Source: Massilia endophytica
GTDB taxonomy: Bacteria; Pseudomonadota; Gammaproteobacteria; Burkholderiales; Burkholderiaceae_D
Length of the DNA stretch: 64,000 nt
Direction of reading: 5' to 3'
NCBI RefSeq assembly: GCF_021165955.1
Contig: NZ_CP088952.1
Coordinates: 4,712,001 to 4,776,000, forward strand
Positions 17,570 to 26,154 of the stretch are shown here, piece by piece. Below the pieces are notes generated by a model. The model was not told the DNA's origin. It made no database searches and worked only from the letters and a program-made list of their open reading frames with translations. Numbering within the stretch: position 1 is the first letter of the stretch; each line of letters starts with the position of its first letter. The position numbers and the translations under genes are program-made.

Positions 17570-18214
17570 TTATGCCTTTTGGATGAAAACGAGGTGCCGC
17601 TCCGCATCCAGTCCCGGCACCTGGAGAGCCTGCAAACCGCTCACTTTCCAGGGCTCTGGCAGCCGCTCTCTTTCGTCTGCCGGGGCTGTGCCTTTGAGTG
17701 CAATGAAACGCCCGCCGTCGGCCAGCAGGTGTCCTGACCAGTTCACAAAATCGCTGAGGTCGGCAAAAGCCCGTGATGTGATGACATCGAAAGGCTGCGC
17801 CGTTTCCAGCTCCTGCACCTTCTTCGTGTAGATCGTTGCGTTACCGAGGCCCAGCTCCGCCTTCACTTGCGTGAGGAAGGCGGTCTTCTTGTGGACGGTG
17901 TCGATCATCGACACTTTCATGTCCGGCCGTGCGATTGCGAGCACGATACCAGGCAAGCCGCCCCCTGCTCCTACATCCAGCACATTCTGCGCCCCGGCGA
18001 AGGCCGGCACGGCGGCCAGCGAATCGAGCAGGTGCAGCGTCATCATCTGCATCGGGTCGCGCACGGAGGTCAGGTTGTAGACCTTGTTCCATTTGTTCAG
18101 CAGCGCCAGGTAATCCAGGAGCTGTTCGTGCTGCGTTTCCGATAACGCCAGTTTCAGTTCATTCAAGCCGTTCGTCAATACCTGAGACAGCTTTGGCCGT
18201 TCAAACAACACCAT
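17570..18214 (-). CDS. rsmG: 16S rRNA (guanine527-N7)-methyltransferase RsmG (GidB)
   Basis: A 214-aa SAM-dependent methyltransferase with the SAM motif DVGAGGGLPGIVLAIARPD and the later VITSRAFADLSDFVNW. It methylates G527 of 16S rRNA; loss is known to give low-level streptomycin resistance. Its ATG overlaps the mnmG stop codon by one base, so the two are co-translated. Confidence 0.95.
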   Translation of the reverse strand: MVLFERPKLSQVLTNGLNELKLALSETQHEQLLDYLALLNKWNKVYNLTSVRDPMQMMTLHLLDSLAAVPAFAGAQNVLDVGAGGGLPGIVLAIARPDMKVSMIDTVHKKTAFLTQVKAELGLGNATIYTKKVQELETAQPFDVITSRAFADLSDFVNWSGHLLADGGRFIALKGTAPADERERLPEPWKVSGLQALQVPGLDAERHLVFIQKA

Positions 18215-20142
18215 TAGGCAGCCTCATCTTTCAGCGTGAGGAAACCGCCGTAGCCCGCTTTCTTCAGGTGCACCAGCAGCAGCGAGATGGCCGCCGGGGT
18301 CACACCCGAGATGCGCGAGGCCTGGCCCAGGGTTTCCGGGCGATGCTTGGCCAGCTTCTGGCGCACCTCGACCGACAGGGCCGTGATGTCCAGATAGTTG
18401 AAGCCTTCCGGCAGCTTCAGGTTCTCGTAGTGCTCGTGCCGCTCCACTTCCTTGAGCTGGCGGTCGATATAGCCCGAATATTTCAGCTGGATCTCGATCT
18501 GCTCGCGCACGGCGTCGTCGCTCACGCCGGGGCCGGCCAGCGGCTGGCCTTCCTTGCCGCTCAGGGTCATCAGCTTTTCGTACTCCACACCGGGACGGCG
18601 CAGCAGGTCCGCCAGCGAGTATTCGCGTTCGATGGCCTGGCCGATCACGCGCTCCGACTCGGCCGCCTTCAGGATGCGCGGGTTCACCCAGGTGGATTTC
18701 AGGCGCTCCAGCTCCTGTGCCACGGCTTCGCGCTTGCGGTCGAAGGCTTCCCACTGTGCGTCGCCCACGACGCCCAGCTTGCGGCCGATTTCGGTCAGGC
18801 GCATGTCGGCATTGTCCTCGCGCAGGCTCAGGCGGTACTCGGCGCGGCTGGTGAACATGCGGTAAGGCTCCTGCACGCCCTGGGTGACGAGGTCGTCCAC
18901 CAGAACGCCCAGATAGGCTTCCGAACGCGCCGGAGTCCAGGCTTCCCTGCCCTGCGTCTGCAAGGCGGCGTTGATACCGGCCAGCATGCCCTGCGCCGCC
19001 GCCTCTTCGTACCCGGTGGTGCCGTTGATCTGCCCGGCGAAGTACAGGCCGGAAATCGCCTTCGTTTCCAGCGAAGCCTTCAGGCCGCGCGGGTCGAAAT
19101 AGTCGTACTCGATGGCATAGCCGGGACGCAGGATGTGCGCGTTCTCCAGGCCCTTCATCGAGCGCACCAGTTCAATCTGCACGTCGAACGGCAGGCTGGT
19201 CGAGATGCCGTTCGGGTAGAACTCGTGCGTGGTCAGGCCTTCCGGTTCCAGGAAGATCTGGTGCGATTCCTTGGACGAGAAGCGGTGGATCTTGTCCTCG
19301 ATGGATGGGCAGTAGCGCGGGCCCACGCCCTCGATCACGCCCGTGTACATGGGGCTGCGGTCCAGGCCGCCGCGGATGATGTCGTGGGTCTTCTGGTTGG
19401 TGTGCGTCACCCAGCACGGCAGCTGCTTCGGATGCATGGCAGCGTTGCCCATGACGGAGAACACCGGCACCGGATCGAGGTCGCCCGGCTGTTCCGTCAT
19501 CTGCGAAAAGTCGATGCTGCGGCCGTCGATGCGCGGCGGCGTACCGGTCTTCAGGCGGCCCTGAGGCAGCTTGAGCTCCTTCAGGCGGGCGGACAGGGAC
19601 AAGGCGGGCGGGTCGCCTGCGCGTCCTGCCGAGTAGTTCTGCAGGCCGACGTGGATCTTCCCGTCCAGGAAAGTGCCCGCCGTCAGCACCACGGCACGGC
19701 TCACAAACTTCAGGCCGATCTGGGTCACGGCGCCAACCACGCGGTCGCCCTCCACCATCAGGTCGTCCACCGCCTGCTGGAACAGCCACAGGTTCGGCTG
19801 GTTTTCCAGGCGCGAGCGGATGGCCTGCTTGTACAGGATGCGGTCGGCCTGGGCGCGGGTGGCGCGCACGGCCGGGCCTTTGGACGAGTTCAGGATACGG
19901 AACTGAATGCCCGACTCATCGGTGGCGATCGCCATCGCCCCGCCCATCGCATCCACTTCCTTGACGAGGTGGCCCTTGCCGATGCCGCCAATGGACGGGT
20001 TGCACGACATCTGCCCAAGGGTTTCGATGTTGTGCGTCAGCAGGAGCGTCTTCTGGCCCATGCGGGCAGACGCGAGGGCCGCTTCGGTGCCGGCGTGGCC
20101 GCCGCCGACAACGATGACGTCGAATTCGGTAGGAAATAGCAT
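18214..20142 (-). CDS. mnmG: tRNA U34 carboxymethylaminomethyl modification enzyme MnmG (GidA)
   Basis: A 642-aa FAD protein. FAD binding is at VVGGGHAGTEAALASARMG, followed by the family signature CNPSIGGIGKGHLVKEVDAMGG and the second signature GQINGTTGYEEAAAQG; a C-terminal helical domain ends at GYGGFLTLKDEAA. With MnmE it modifies the wobble uridine of several tRNAs. The promoter side carries two parS sites. Confidence 0.97.
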   Translation of the reverse strand: MLFPTEFDVIVVGGGHAGTEAALASARMGQKTLLLTHNIETLGQMSCNPSIGGIGKGHLVKEVDAMGGAMAIATDESGIQFRILNSSKGPAVRATRAQADRILYKQAIRSRLENQPNLWLFQQAVDDLMVEGDRVVGAVTQIGLKFVSRAVVLTAGTFLDGKIHVGLQNYSAGRAGDPPALSLSARLKELKLPQGRLKTGTPPRIDGRSIDFSQMTEQPGDLDPVPVFSVMGNAAMHPKQLPCWVTHTNQKTHDIIRGGLDRSPMYTGVIEGVGPRYCPSIEDKIHRFSSKESHQIFLEPEGLTTHEFYPNGISTSLPFDVQIELVRSMKGLENAHILRPGYAIEYDYFDPRGLKASLETKAISGLYFAGQINGTTGYEEAAAQGMLAGINAALQTQGREAWTPARSEAYLGVLVDDLVTQGVQEPYRMFTSRAEYRLSLREDNADMRLTEIGRKLGVVGDAQWEAFDRKREAVAQELERLKSTWVNPRILKAAESERVIGQAIEREYSLADLLRRPGVEYEKLMTLSGKEGQPLAGPGVSDDAVREQIEIQLKYSGYIDRQLKEVERHEHYENLKLPEGFNYLDITALSVEVRQKLAKHRPETLGQASRISGVTPAAISLLLVHLKKAGYGGFLTLKDEAA

Positions 20143-20230
20143 GGTGGAAAGCGTAAATCGAGGTATGGAACAGAATTATAGATTCTTTTTGAGGCTGCGA
20201 CTTTTTTGAGCAGAAATTTTCCGCTCAGAT

Positions 20231-20283
20231 TGTTTCACGTGGAACAAAAGGAAGTCGATTCCCCGACTGTTCCACGTGAAACA
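20231..20283. promoter_or_regulatory. pair of inverted parS centromere sites
   Basis: TGTTTCACGTGGAACA (20231-20246) and TGTTCCACGTGAAACA (20268-20283) each differ by one base from the universal parS 16-mer and are exact reverse complements of one another. Between them AGTCG (20253-20257) and CGACT (20264-20268) extend the symmetry. They lie between mnmG and the TSUP gene, 2.8 kb upstream of parA. ParB should load here. Confidence 0.9.
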
Positions 20284-20284
20284 T

Positions 20285-21049
20285 TCACCAGCGCACCCAG
20301 GCGTCGTAGCCCGTCTTGACGATCAGCACGGAGACCACAAGCAGGAAAACGCGGCGCACAAAACCGGAGCCGTGCTTCATCGCCAACTTCGTGCCGATCA
20401 GGGAACCGGCCACCTGGCACACGGCCATCATCAAACCCAGCTGCCAGAGCAGGTGGCCGCTGTAGCCGAACCACATCAGCGCGGACAGATTGCAGGCAAC
20501 ATTCACGACCTTGGCCACTGCCGAGGCGCCAAGGAAGTCGAAGCCGAAACAGCGGACGAAGAGGAAGACCAGGAAGCTACCAGTGCCCGGCCCGAAGAAG
20601 CCATCGTAAAAACCGATGCACGCGCCCACCAGCACAGCGATCAGCCGCTCGCGCAGGCCGGTGTGCAGCGGCGCATGCACGCTGCCCAGGTCCTTCTTCC
20701 AGAAGGTATAGATCGCAACCGCCAGCAGCACGACCGGCAGCAGCGTCCGCATGAAGTCGGCAGGCACATGGGTCAGGGTGTAGGCGCCAAAGAAGGCGAA
20801 GGTGAAGGCGGCAACGGCGGCAGGTGCGGCCGTCGTCCACGCAATGGACACGCGCCGCGCATAGTTCACGGCGGCAGCGGCCGTACCGAAGATCCCCGCC
20901 AGCTTGCTTGTGCCTAACAGGGTTGCCGGAGCCGTCTGGCCAAACACCGAGAACAGCACCGGGATCTGGATCAGCCCTCCTCCGCCGACCACGGCATCGA
21001 CCAGCCCTGCGGAGAATGCCGCCAACCCAAGAAACGCATACTCAACCAT
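20285..21049 (-). CDS. TSUP (TauE/SafE) family sulfite/sulfonate exporter-like permease
   Basis: A 254-aa membrane protein with about eight helices. The family hallmarks are GLVDAVVGGGGLIQIP in helix 1 and the internal repeat GFYDGFFGPGTGSFLVFLFV, the two conserved Gly-rich half-repeats. The substrate is unknown for most members (sulfite, sulfoacetate and similar are proposed). Starts at 21049 and 21052 are both possible (ATGATG after GAAGGG); 21049 has the better spacing. The stop abuts a parS site. Confidence 0.85.
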   Translation of the reverse strand: MVEYAFLGLAAFSAGLVDAVVGGGGLIQIPVLFSVFGQTAPATLLGTSKLAGIFGTAAAAVNYARRVSIAWTTAAPAAVAAFTFAFFGAYTLTHVPADFMRTLLPVVLLAVAIYTFWKKDLGSVHAPLHTGLRERLIAVLVGACIGFYDGFFGPGTGSFLVFLFVRCFGFDFLGASAVAKVVNVACNLSALMWFGYSGHLLWQLGLMMAVCQVAGSLIGTKLAMKHGSGFVRRVFLLVVSVLIVKTGYDAWVRW

Positions 21050-21153
21050 CATCAACCCTTCGCTAGACAAGCTCATCATTGTACGGGGGAAACGCAGCGG
21101 CATCAGAGCTGGTGTAAGCTAAGCGCTGAGCCAACCGCGAAACGACAACCATC

Positions 21154-22317
21154 ATGAGCTTCCCTGCTTTCAGCTTCAGCACCGTGCCGCACATCGTTTC
21201 CGAGACCGGCGCCGCCCAGCGATTGGGCGAGCACATCCGCGCACGATTCCCCAACGTCCACCGTCCGCTGATCGTCACCGACCCCGGCTTCCTGCGCACG
21301 GGCATGGTGGCCGCGCCGGCGGCAAGCCTCGACCGCGCCGGACTGCACGCCGCCATCCACTCCGAGGTGGTGGCCGACCCGCCCGAGCAGATCGTGATGG
21401 ACGGCGTGGCGGCCGCCCGCGACCATGACGCCGACCTCATCATCGGCCTGGGCGGTGGCAGCTCCATGGACGTGGCCAGGCTGATCGCCGTGCTGGCGGG
21501 AAGCGACCAGCCTCTGAAAGAGATCTACGGCATTGGGAACGTGAAGGGCGAGCGCCTGCCGCTGGTCCAGATTCCCACGACGGCAGGCACCGGTTCGGAA
21601 GTCACCAATATCGCCATCGTCACCACCGGCGAAACGACCAAGATGGGCGTTGTGGCGCCCCAGCTGTATGCAGATATGGCGCTGCTGGACGCCGAGCTCA
21701 CCATCGGCCTGCCGCCGGCCGTAACGGCCGCCACCGGCATCGACGCCATGGTGCACGCCATCGAAGCCTATACGAGCAGACACAAGAAGAACCCCTTGTC
21801 GGATTCCCTGGCCCGGCAGGCGCTGGGCCTCCTGTCCGCCAACCTGATCCGTGCCTGCGAGAACGGCAAGGACCTGCACGCACGGCAGGCAATGCTGCTG
21901 GGCGCCATGCTGGCAGGGCAGGCCTTTTCCAACGCACCGGTCGCCGCCGTGCACGCCCTCGCCTATCCCATCGGCGGCATCTTCCACGTGCCGCACGGCT
22001 TGTCCAATTCCCTGGTACTGCCGCACGTCCTCCGCTTCAACGCCCCGGCAGCCGCGGCCCTGTACGCCGAGCTGGCCAGCATCGTCGTGCCGCACGCCGA
22101 AGGCAGCGAAGAAGCGCGCACCGAAGCCCTCATTGTTGCGATGCAACAAATCGCCGCCATCACCGGCATCGAGCGCAGCCTGCAGCAGGTCGGCATCCAG
22201 GAAAGCGACCTCGACCGCCTCGCCGACGACGCCATGCTCCAGACCCGCCTCCTCGGCAACAACCCCCGCGAGCTCACCCGAGCCGACGCCTACGCCATCT
22301 ACGCTGCCGCCCTATAA
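21154..22317 (+). CDS. iron-containing alcohol dehydrogenase
   Basis: A 387-aa group III (iron-type) alcohol dehydrogenase. The NAD site GLGGGSSMDVARL, the IPTTAGTGSEVTNIAI block, and the metal ligands in GIDAMVHAIEAY (Asp and His), AVHALAYPIGG (His) and HVPHGLSNS (His) are all present, so it should be active. Substrates range from short alcohols to lactaldehyde and 4-hydroxybutyrate in this family; I cannot assign one. It is divergent from the TSUP permease. Confidence 0.92.
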   Translation: MSFPAFSFSTVPHIVSETGAAQRLGEHIRARFPNVHRPLIVTDPGFLRTGMVAAPAASLDRAGLHAAIHSEVVADPPEQIVMDGVAAARDHDADLIIGLGGGSSMDVARLIAVLAGSDQPLKEIYGIGNVKGERLPLVQIPTTAGTGSEVTNIAIVTTGETTKMGVVAPQLYADMALLDAELTIGLPPAVTAATGIDAMVHAIEAYTSRHKKNPLSDSLARQALGLLSANLIRACENGKDLHARQAMLLGAMLAGQAFSNAPVAAVHALAYPIGGIFHVPHGLSNSLVLPHVLRFNAPAAAALYAELASIVVPHAEGSEEARTEALIVAMQQIAAITGIERSLQQVGIQESDLDRLADDAMLQTRLLGNNPRELTRADAYAIYAAAL

Positions 22318-22422
22318 CAGCATAGTTGCCGCGGGCCGCCAACCGCGGGTACTTGAGGATGGTCACGACCACCCTTCGTCATCAGCGCATCATGACTTCT
22401 CTTCATTTCCATGGAGGAAGTC

Positions 22423-22668
22423 ATGCCATATCGCCTCGCCGATCCGGAGCAATTGGTCAAGCCACATGGCAACCATGCAGCACTGGTCCTGAGCGTGATC
22501 CGAACCGGAATCTGGGTAGTCGATCAGTGGAATACTGATCCGCAGCGTACTTTCGTCGACCGTCGGTTCATCCGCGTGCCGCCACGCAACCCGCAACGCA
22601 GAGCGGACGGCAGTTTCATTCGGCCAAGCGACAATGCGCTTGCCTTTTCGGTGATCGAACTATGCTGA
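22423..22668 (+). pseudogene. BPSL0067-like (T6SS amidase-type) C-terminal remnant
   Basis: 81 codons with a real-looking start: GGAGGAAGTC then ATG CCA TAT. GNHAALVLSV...GIWVVDQWNT and a closing ALAFSVIEL match the second half of the BPSL0067 NlpC/P60-like family, whose members are type VI amidase-like effectors of roughly 150 residues. The N-terminal half that should hold the catalytic cysteine is absent: an in-frame stop lies about 12 codons before an upstream in-frame ATG at 22411, and no other frame upstream supplies it. The histidine is kept (GNHAA). It overlaps the next gene by 7 bp. Domain recognition is from memory and moderate. Confidence 0.55.
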
Positions 22669-23081
22669 TGACCGCCCTTCTTCTGGCGCTGGCTCAAAGC
22701 GCATTGACCCAGCAAGTCAGCTGCCCGCCATGGCTAAGCAAGGATGCATTCAAACCCGGCAGAGCCCCGGACGGCTGGGTCGCCCTGATGCCGAGCGCAG
22801 CGCGGCTGTCAGGCGGTGGCCTGCTGTATGGCCCGCCTGAGGAACAAGCCTATCTGCGCCCCGACAAAACGAGCGAAAGAACCATCCAGAACCAGACCGA
22901 GTACACCACTTCCTGGAGACTAAGCCAACCTCATCAGTTCGAAACGTGGATGTTCTGCTCTTATGGCGGACAAGCCTCGCTCCAAATCTTCAAGAAGGTT
23001 CGTTCCGATGCCAATCAATGCACCGCAACGAGCAGGCTCACGCGCGGTACGTTCACGGAAGTCCAATTTGAATGCCGTTAG
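22662..23081 (+). CDS. STY0301-like secreted protein, probable cognate immunity protein
   Basis: A 139-aa protein with signal peptide MLMTALLLALAQSALTQQV and two to three cysteines in the mature part (SCPPWL, WMFCSYGG, NQCTA, FECR). Its layout, including the GWVAL opening, resembles STY0301-family proteins, which often follow BPSL0067-type amidases and fit a periplasmic immunity role. The ATG lies inside the end of the amidase remnant, so the two are translationally coupled. Its 3' end overlaps the convergent hydrolase by 4 bp. Confidence 0.6.
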   Translation: MLMTALLLALAQSALTQQVSCPPWLSKDAFKPGRAPDGWVALMPSAARLSGGGLLYGPPEEQAYLRPDKTSERTIQNQTEYTTSWRLSQPHQFETWMFCSYGGQASLQIFKKVRSDANQCTATSRLTRGTFTEVQFECR

Positions 23082-25069
23082 TTCGGCACGCTCACTACCG
23101 TCCCGCTGACCACAATGGCATTCGCGCCGGGGTTCGCGGAAATCGGAGGAACGTTGGCGACCGTAATAGGCGCCAGCGCATTGGGCCGGGTCTGGGTGCG
23201 TACGACTTGCGAAGGCGGCAAGGGGGTCCCGTTCTTCAGGTTCGCATACACCGCGTCGAGTGCCCGGAACAGGTAGACGTGCAGCGGCACGATGGCCGTG
23301 GGCAGCAGGCTGGTGAAAGAATCGAAGTGATTGGCGTTCGTCACCTCGAGGTAGCGCAGCCTGCTGTTGCCGCCCTCCACTGCCGCGTTCAGGCCAACAT
23401 AGGCACGTGAAGCGTGGTTCACGGGGATCAGCGCATCGGAACGGCCGGAAACGATCATGGCGGGCTTGCCATGGAGATTTCCCGTAGCGGCTACCTCAGC
23501 CATGCCTGAGCGCACGCGAGCGCTCCTGGAGGCCATATCGCCCGTTAGCGGGGCTCCCGTCACCGCATCGGCCCCGGTGGCCAGCGAACGCAGGCAGAGG
23601 AAGCCATCGAGCGCCTGGTCGGCAATGTTCGACGAGGGCGACACGGCCGCGCTGTAGATCTTGGCGCCCCCTACGGAATCCTCATACACAGGCGTGCCAA
23701 CGATGCCGTTTTGCGTGGCAAAGCTGCTCGCCTTGAGCAGGGGCGCCAAGGGAATCGGACTGCCGGTGGCGTCGACCGCCGCCCAGCTGAAGCCGCAGAT
23801 GTTGTCGGCCACCGAGAACTTGCCGTAGGCGTTGACATAGGTCACTGCAACAAGGACGTTGGTCAGGGCATGGAAAGCCTGCAAAGGCTCGGCGTCGATG
23901 TGCCAGCCATAGGCGACCATACGCGCTTTCGCGTCGCTCATCTGCGCCGCGACGTCCACGCCCGTCAGTAAGCCTTTTGCTGCGAGCGAAGTACACCGTC
24001 CGGCGCTTCCTGCAATGCAAGGCTGGTAGAGCGCCGCATAGCTCGAATAGTCCAGCAGCGGCTTGCCCTGCGCTGGAACGACGGCTGAGCCCTGCCGGAC
24101 GGTATAGCCTGTGGACATCTTCGGCTGGATCTGCGGTTCCGTCGCGGCCACCGCATCGATCAGCCCTTGTGTATCCTGCTCGGCCGCCAACAGCGCCGAA
24201 CCCGCCCCGTTGGAGATACTGGAGGCAATGGTCCAGGTATTGGCAGGCGTGAGCCGGATCTTCTGTCCATACCTTTCGTTGAGCACGTAGAAAGCAAATT
24301 CGACGGCCTGCAAGGTGATCTTTCCCCACTCCTTCTCCGGATTCTGCTGGGAGTGCGCATGCTTGAAGGCGATACGGCCGGGGAAATTCAACGCAAACGC
24401 CGTGCGCTCCGCATCGCTCAGCGCAGGCGTGAAGTGCGAGGTCTTGCCTGCGGCGCTGCGCGAGGTGCGGACGCCATTGATCAGGTTCACACTGTCGTCC
24501 TCGAAGGTGTAGAGACCGGTGCCGCTGCCCTTGTCCGCATAGGCCACTGCGCAGTTGTTCTTCAAACCCCACTCGCCCGCGCTGCCGATGGCGCCATAAA
24601 TGCCGCGCGAACCGCTGGAAGTCCCCGTCACAATGCAAGGATTGTTGACGGGGTCAAAGCTCGCGGGCACCTGCACCATCAGCGTCACGTTCTGCCTGCC
24701 GGAGCCATCGTCGGCATATGCGAGATACTCGGTCCCCGCGACCTTCCCGCTGGGACCATACAGGCTTCCGTATCCGCTGCTGGCGGCAATGTCGAGCACG
24801 GCACGGTAGTTCGTGTAGATAGCGTTGCGGCGCAGCTCTGCGGCCGTTGGATGTGCCGGGTCCGCATAGCCCGGCGCTGCGGCAGCGGCGAGACCGGCAG
24901 CGCCAAGGCCGGCGGTCAGCAGGTCGTCGCTGTCGCCGTCGTAGCTCGTGGAAGTGATTGGCCCGAGGAAGGCCGGTTTGACGTTGGGCTGGCTGCCGAC
25001 GGTATCGTCATGGCAGGAAACCAGCGCCAGCAAGGTGGCGCTGGCCAGGGCGTATCGGTACGGTTGCAT
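23078..25069 (-). CDS. D-(-)-3-hydroxybutyrate oligomer hydrolase (lipoprotein)
   Basis: A 663-aa member of the 3-hydroxybutyrate-oligomer hydrolase family, which cleaves short oligomers released from polyhydroxybutyrate to monomers. It is recognised from NNPCIVTGTSSGSRGIYGAIG, SAGEWGLKNNCAVAYADKG, TWTIASSISNGAGSALLA (probable nucleophile region) and GKPAMIVSGRSDALIPVNHASR near the C-terminus. The N-terminus MQPYRYALASATLLALVSC is a lipoprotein signal with Cys19. Next upstream on the same strand is a PHB-depolymerase-like esterase that is frameshifted, so this strain may keep only the second half of extracellular PHB degradation. Confidence 0.85.
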   Translation of the reverse strand: MQPYRYALASATLLALVSCHDDTVGSQPNVKPAFLGPITSTSYDGDSDDLLTAGLGAAGLAAAAAPGYADPAHPTAAELRRNAIYTNYRAVLDIAASSGYGSLYGPSGKVAGTEYLAYADDGSGRQNVTLMVQVPASFDPVNNPCIVTGTSSGSRGIYGAIGSAGEWGLKNNCAVAYADKGSGTGLYTFEDDSVNLINGVRTSRSAAGKTSHFTPALSDAERTAFALNFPGRIAFKHAHSQQNPEKEWGKITLQAVEFAFYVLNERYGQKIRLTPANTWTIASSISNGAGSALLAAEQDTQGLIDAVAATEPQIQPKMSTGYTVRQGSAVVPAQGKPLLDYSSYAALYQPCIAGSAGRCTSLAAKGLLTGVDVAAQMSDAKARMVAYGWHIDAEPLQAFHALTNVLVAVTYVNAYGKFSVADNICGFSWAAVDATGSPIPLAPLLKASSFATQNGIVGTPVYEDSVGGAKIYSAAVSPSSNIADQALDGFLCLRSLATGADAVTGAPLTGDMASRSARVRSGMAEVAATGNLHGKPAMIVSGRSDALIPVNHASRAYVGLNAAVEGGNSRLRYLEVTNANHFDSFTSLLPTAIVPLHVYLFRALDAVYANLKNGTPLPPSQVVRTQTRPNALAPITVANVPPISANPGANAIVVSGTVVSVPN

Positions 25070-25107
25070 GTCATCTCCTGAGGGAATGGCACTTCACCGC
25101 ACAAAGT

Positions 25108-25130
25108 AAAACGCCGGTCGAGTCCGGCGC
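25108..25130 (-). terminator. intrinsic terminator after the PHB-depolymerase-like pseudogene
   Basis: On the minus strand, CGCCGG-ACTCGA-CCGGCG is followed by TTTT. It sits 10 bp past the stop at 25141. The sequence, including the TTAAGC next to the stop, closely repeats the terminator at 26119-26145. Confidence 0.75.
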
Positions 25131-25140
25131 TTGTGATTGC

Positions 25141-26108
25141 TTAAGCGCGCTTCAGGTTGGCGCGCTTCGGCTTGAAAAAATCCCAGGCCGCTTCGGCTGC
25201 TTCCAGGTCAGCGTTCTGCGGACCGGTCAGCCAATTGATAAAGCGCGGATAGCGCTTCAGACGGCTGGGTTCGGCATGGCCTGCACCGTCGATACGATAC
25301 AGGCCCACCTGCAGCCCATCAGGTGCCCTACCCCACATGTAGCGCGTGACGCGCGTTCGCGCCCGCTCGTCGCCCTCCGGCAGATGCACGACGTCGGGCA
25401 CGTCCGCCAAGCCCGCCAGCTCGCGCCAGGCGTGCACGGTATCCTCAATGCTGCGCACAGGCTCGGCGAACCCGAACGCATACCAAGGTTTGCCACCGCG
25501 ATAGTAAATCAGCGGATCAGCCGTGCAACCGAAGACCAGCGCGGGCAGCGGCACCGCGGGCTCCTTGCAGCGGCCGGGCGGCGGCATGCCCGCCAGCACC
25601 ACCGAGAATGCCGCCAGCTTCCGCGGAAGCGCGGTGGCAACGGCGTAAGCCATCCAGCCGCCGCGCGATACTCCCATCAGGTAGACGCGATCGGGATCCA
25701 CATCGTGATTGGCCACTGCATGGTCGACCAGCGCGCCGATGAACCCGACATCATCCTTCTTCGCCACGCGCGCTTCCGATGCGAAGCAGTCGCTCCATCC
25801 GCCTTTTCCCGCGTCCGGTGCGATGACCACGAGCTGCTCGCGCGCCCCGATTTCAAGCCACAGGGATAGCGGCGAGGGGGAAACGCCAGTCCCAGCACCT
25901 GGTCTGCCGAGGCGCCAGCGCCATGAAGCACGACCACCAGCGCCCGCCTCTTGGCTCCTTCCCTTGGCGGCGCCGCTACCAGATAACGGCGCTTTCCTTC
26001 CGGGCGGCCGAGTGTTGCGGGCACCGGCACGAGCGCTGCTCCGGCACTGTCGTTGACACCTTGCAGGAGAGCCCTGAACGTGGCGGCAACATTGGCATAA
26101 CTGAGCAT
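25141..26108 (-). pseudogene. frameshifted PHB-depolymerase-like (LpqC/CE1-type) esterase
   Basis: Two overlapping frames together give one esterase. The N-terminal frame from ATG 26108 (MLSYANVAATFRALLQGV) runs through the oxyanion motif ALVVVLHGAGASADQVLGLAFPP. The other frame continues SPLSLWLEIGAREQLVVIAPDAG, the nucleophile YLMGVSRGGWMA (GxSxG) and the terminal DGAGHAEPSR histidine. The switch falls at the run GGGGG at 25876-25880 (CCCCC in the gene); one extra base there would restore about 323 codons. This may be a true mutation or a homopolymer sequencing error. GAGG precedes the ATG, directly downstream of the importer's terminator. Confidence 0.75.
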
Positions 26109-26118
26109 TCACATCCTC

Positions 26119-26145
26119 AAAAAAAACGCCGGACTGATCCGGCGT
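26119..26145 (-). terminator. intrinsic terminator after the second ABC importer
   Basis: On the minus strand ACGCCGGA-TCAG-TCCGGCGT is followed by eight Ts. It starts 9 bp after the livM stop, and its T-run ends 10 bp before the ATG of the esterase pseudogene, so the downstream gene is either read through or lacks an obvious promoter. Confidence 0.88.
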
Positions 26146-26154
26146 TCGATTTGC

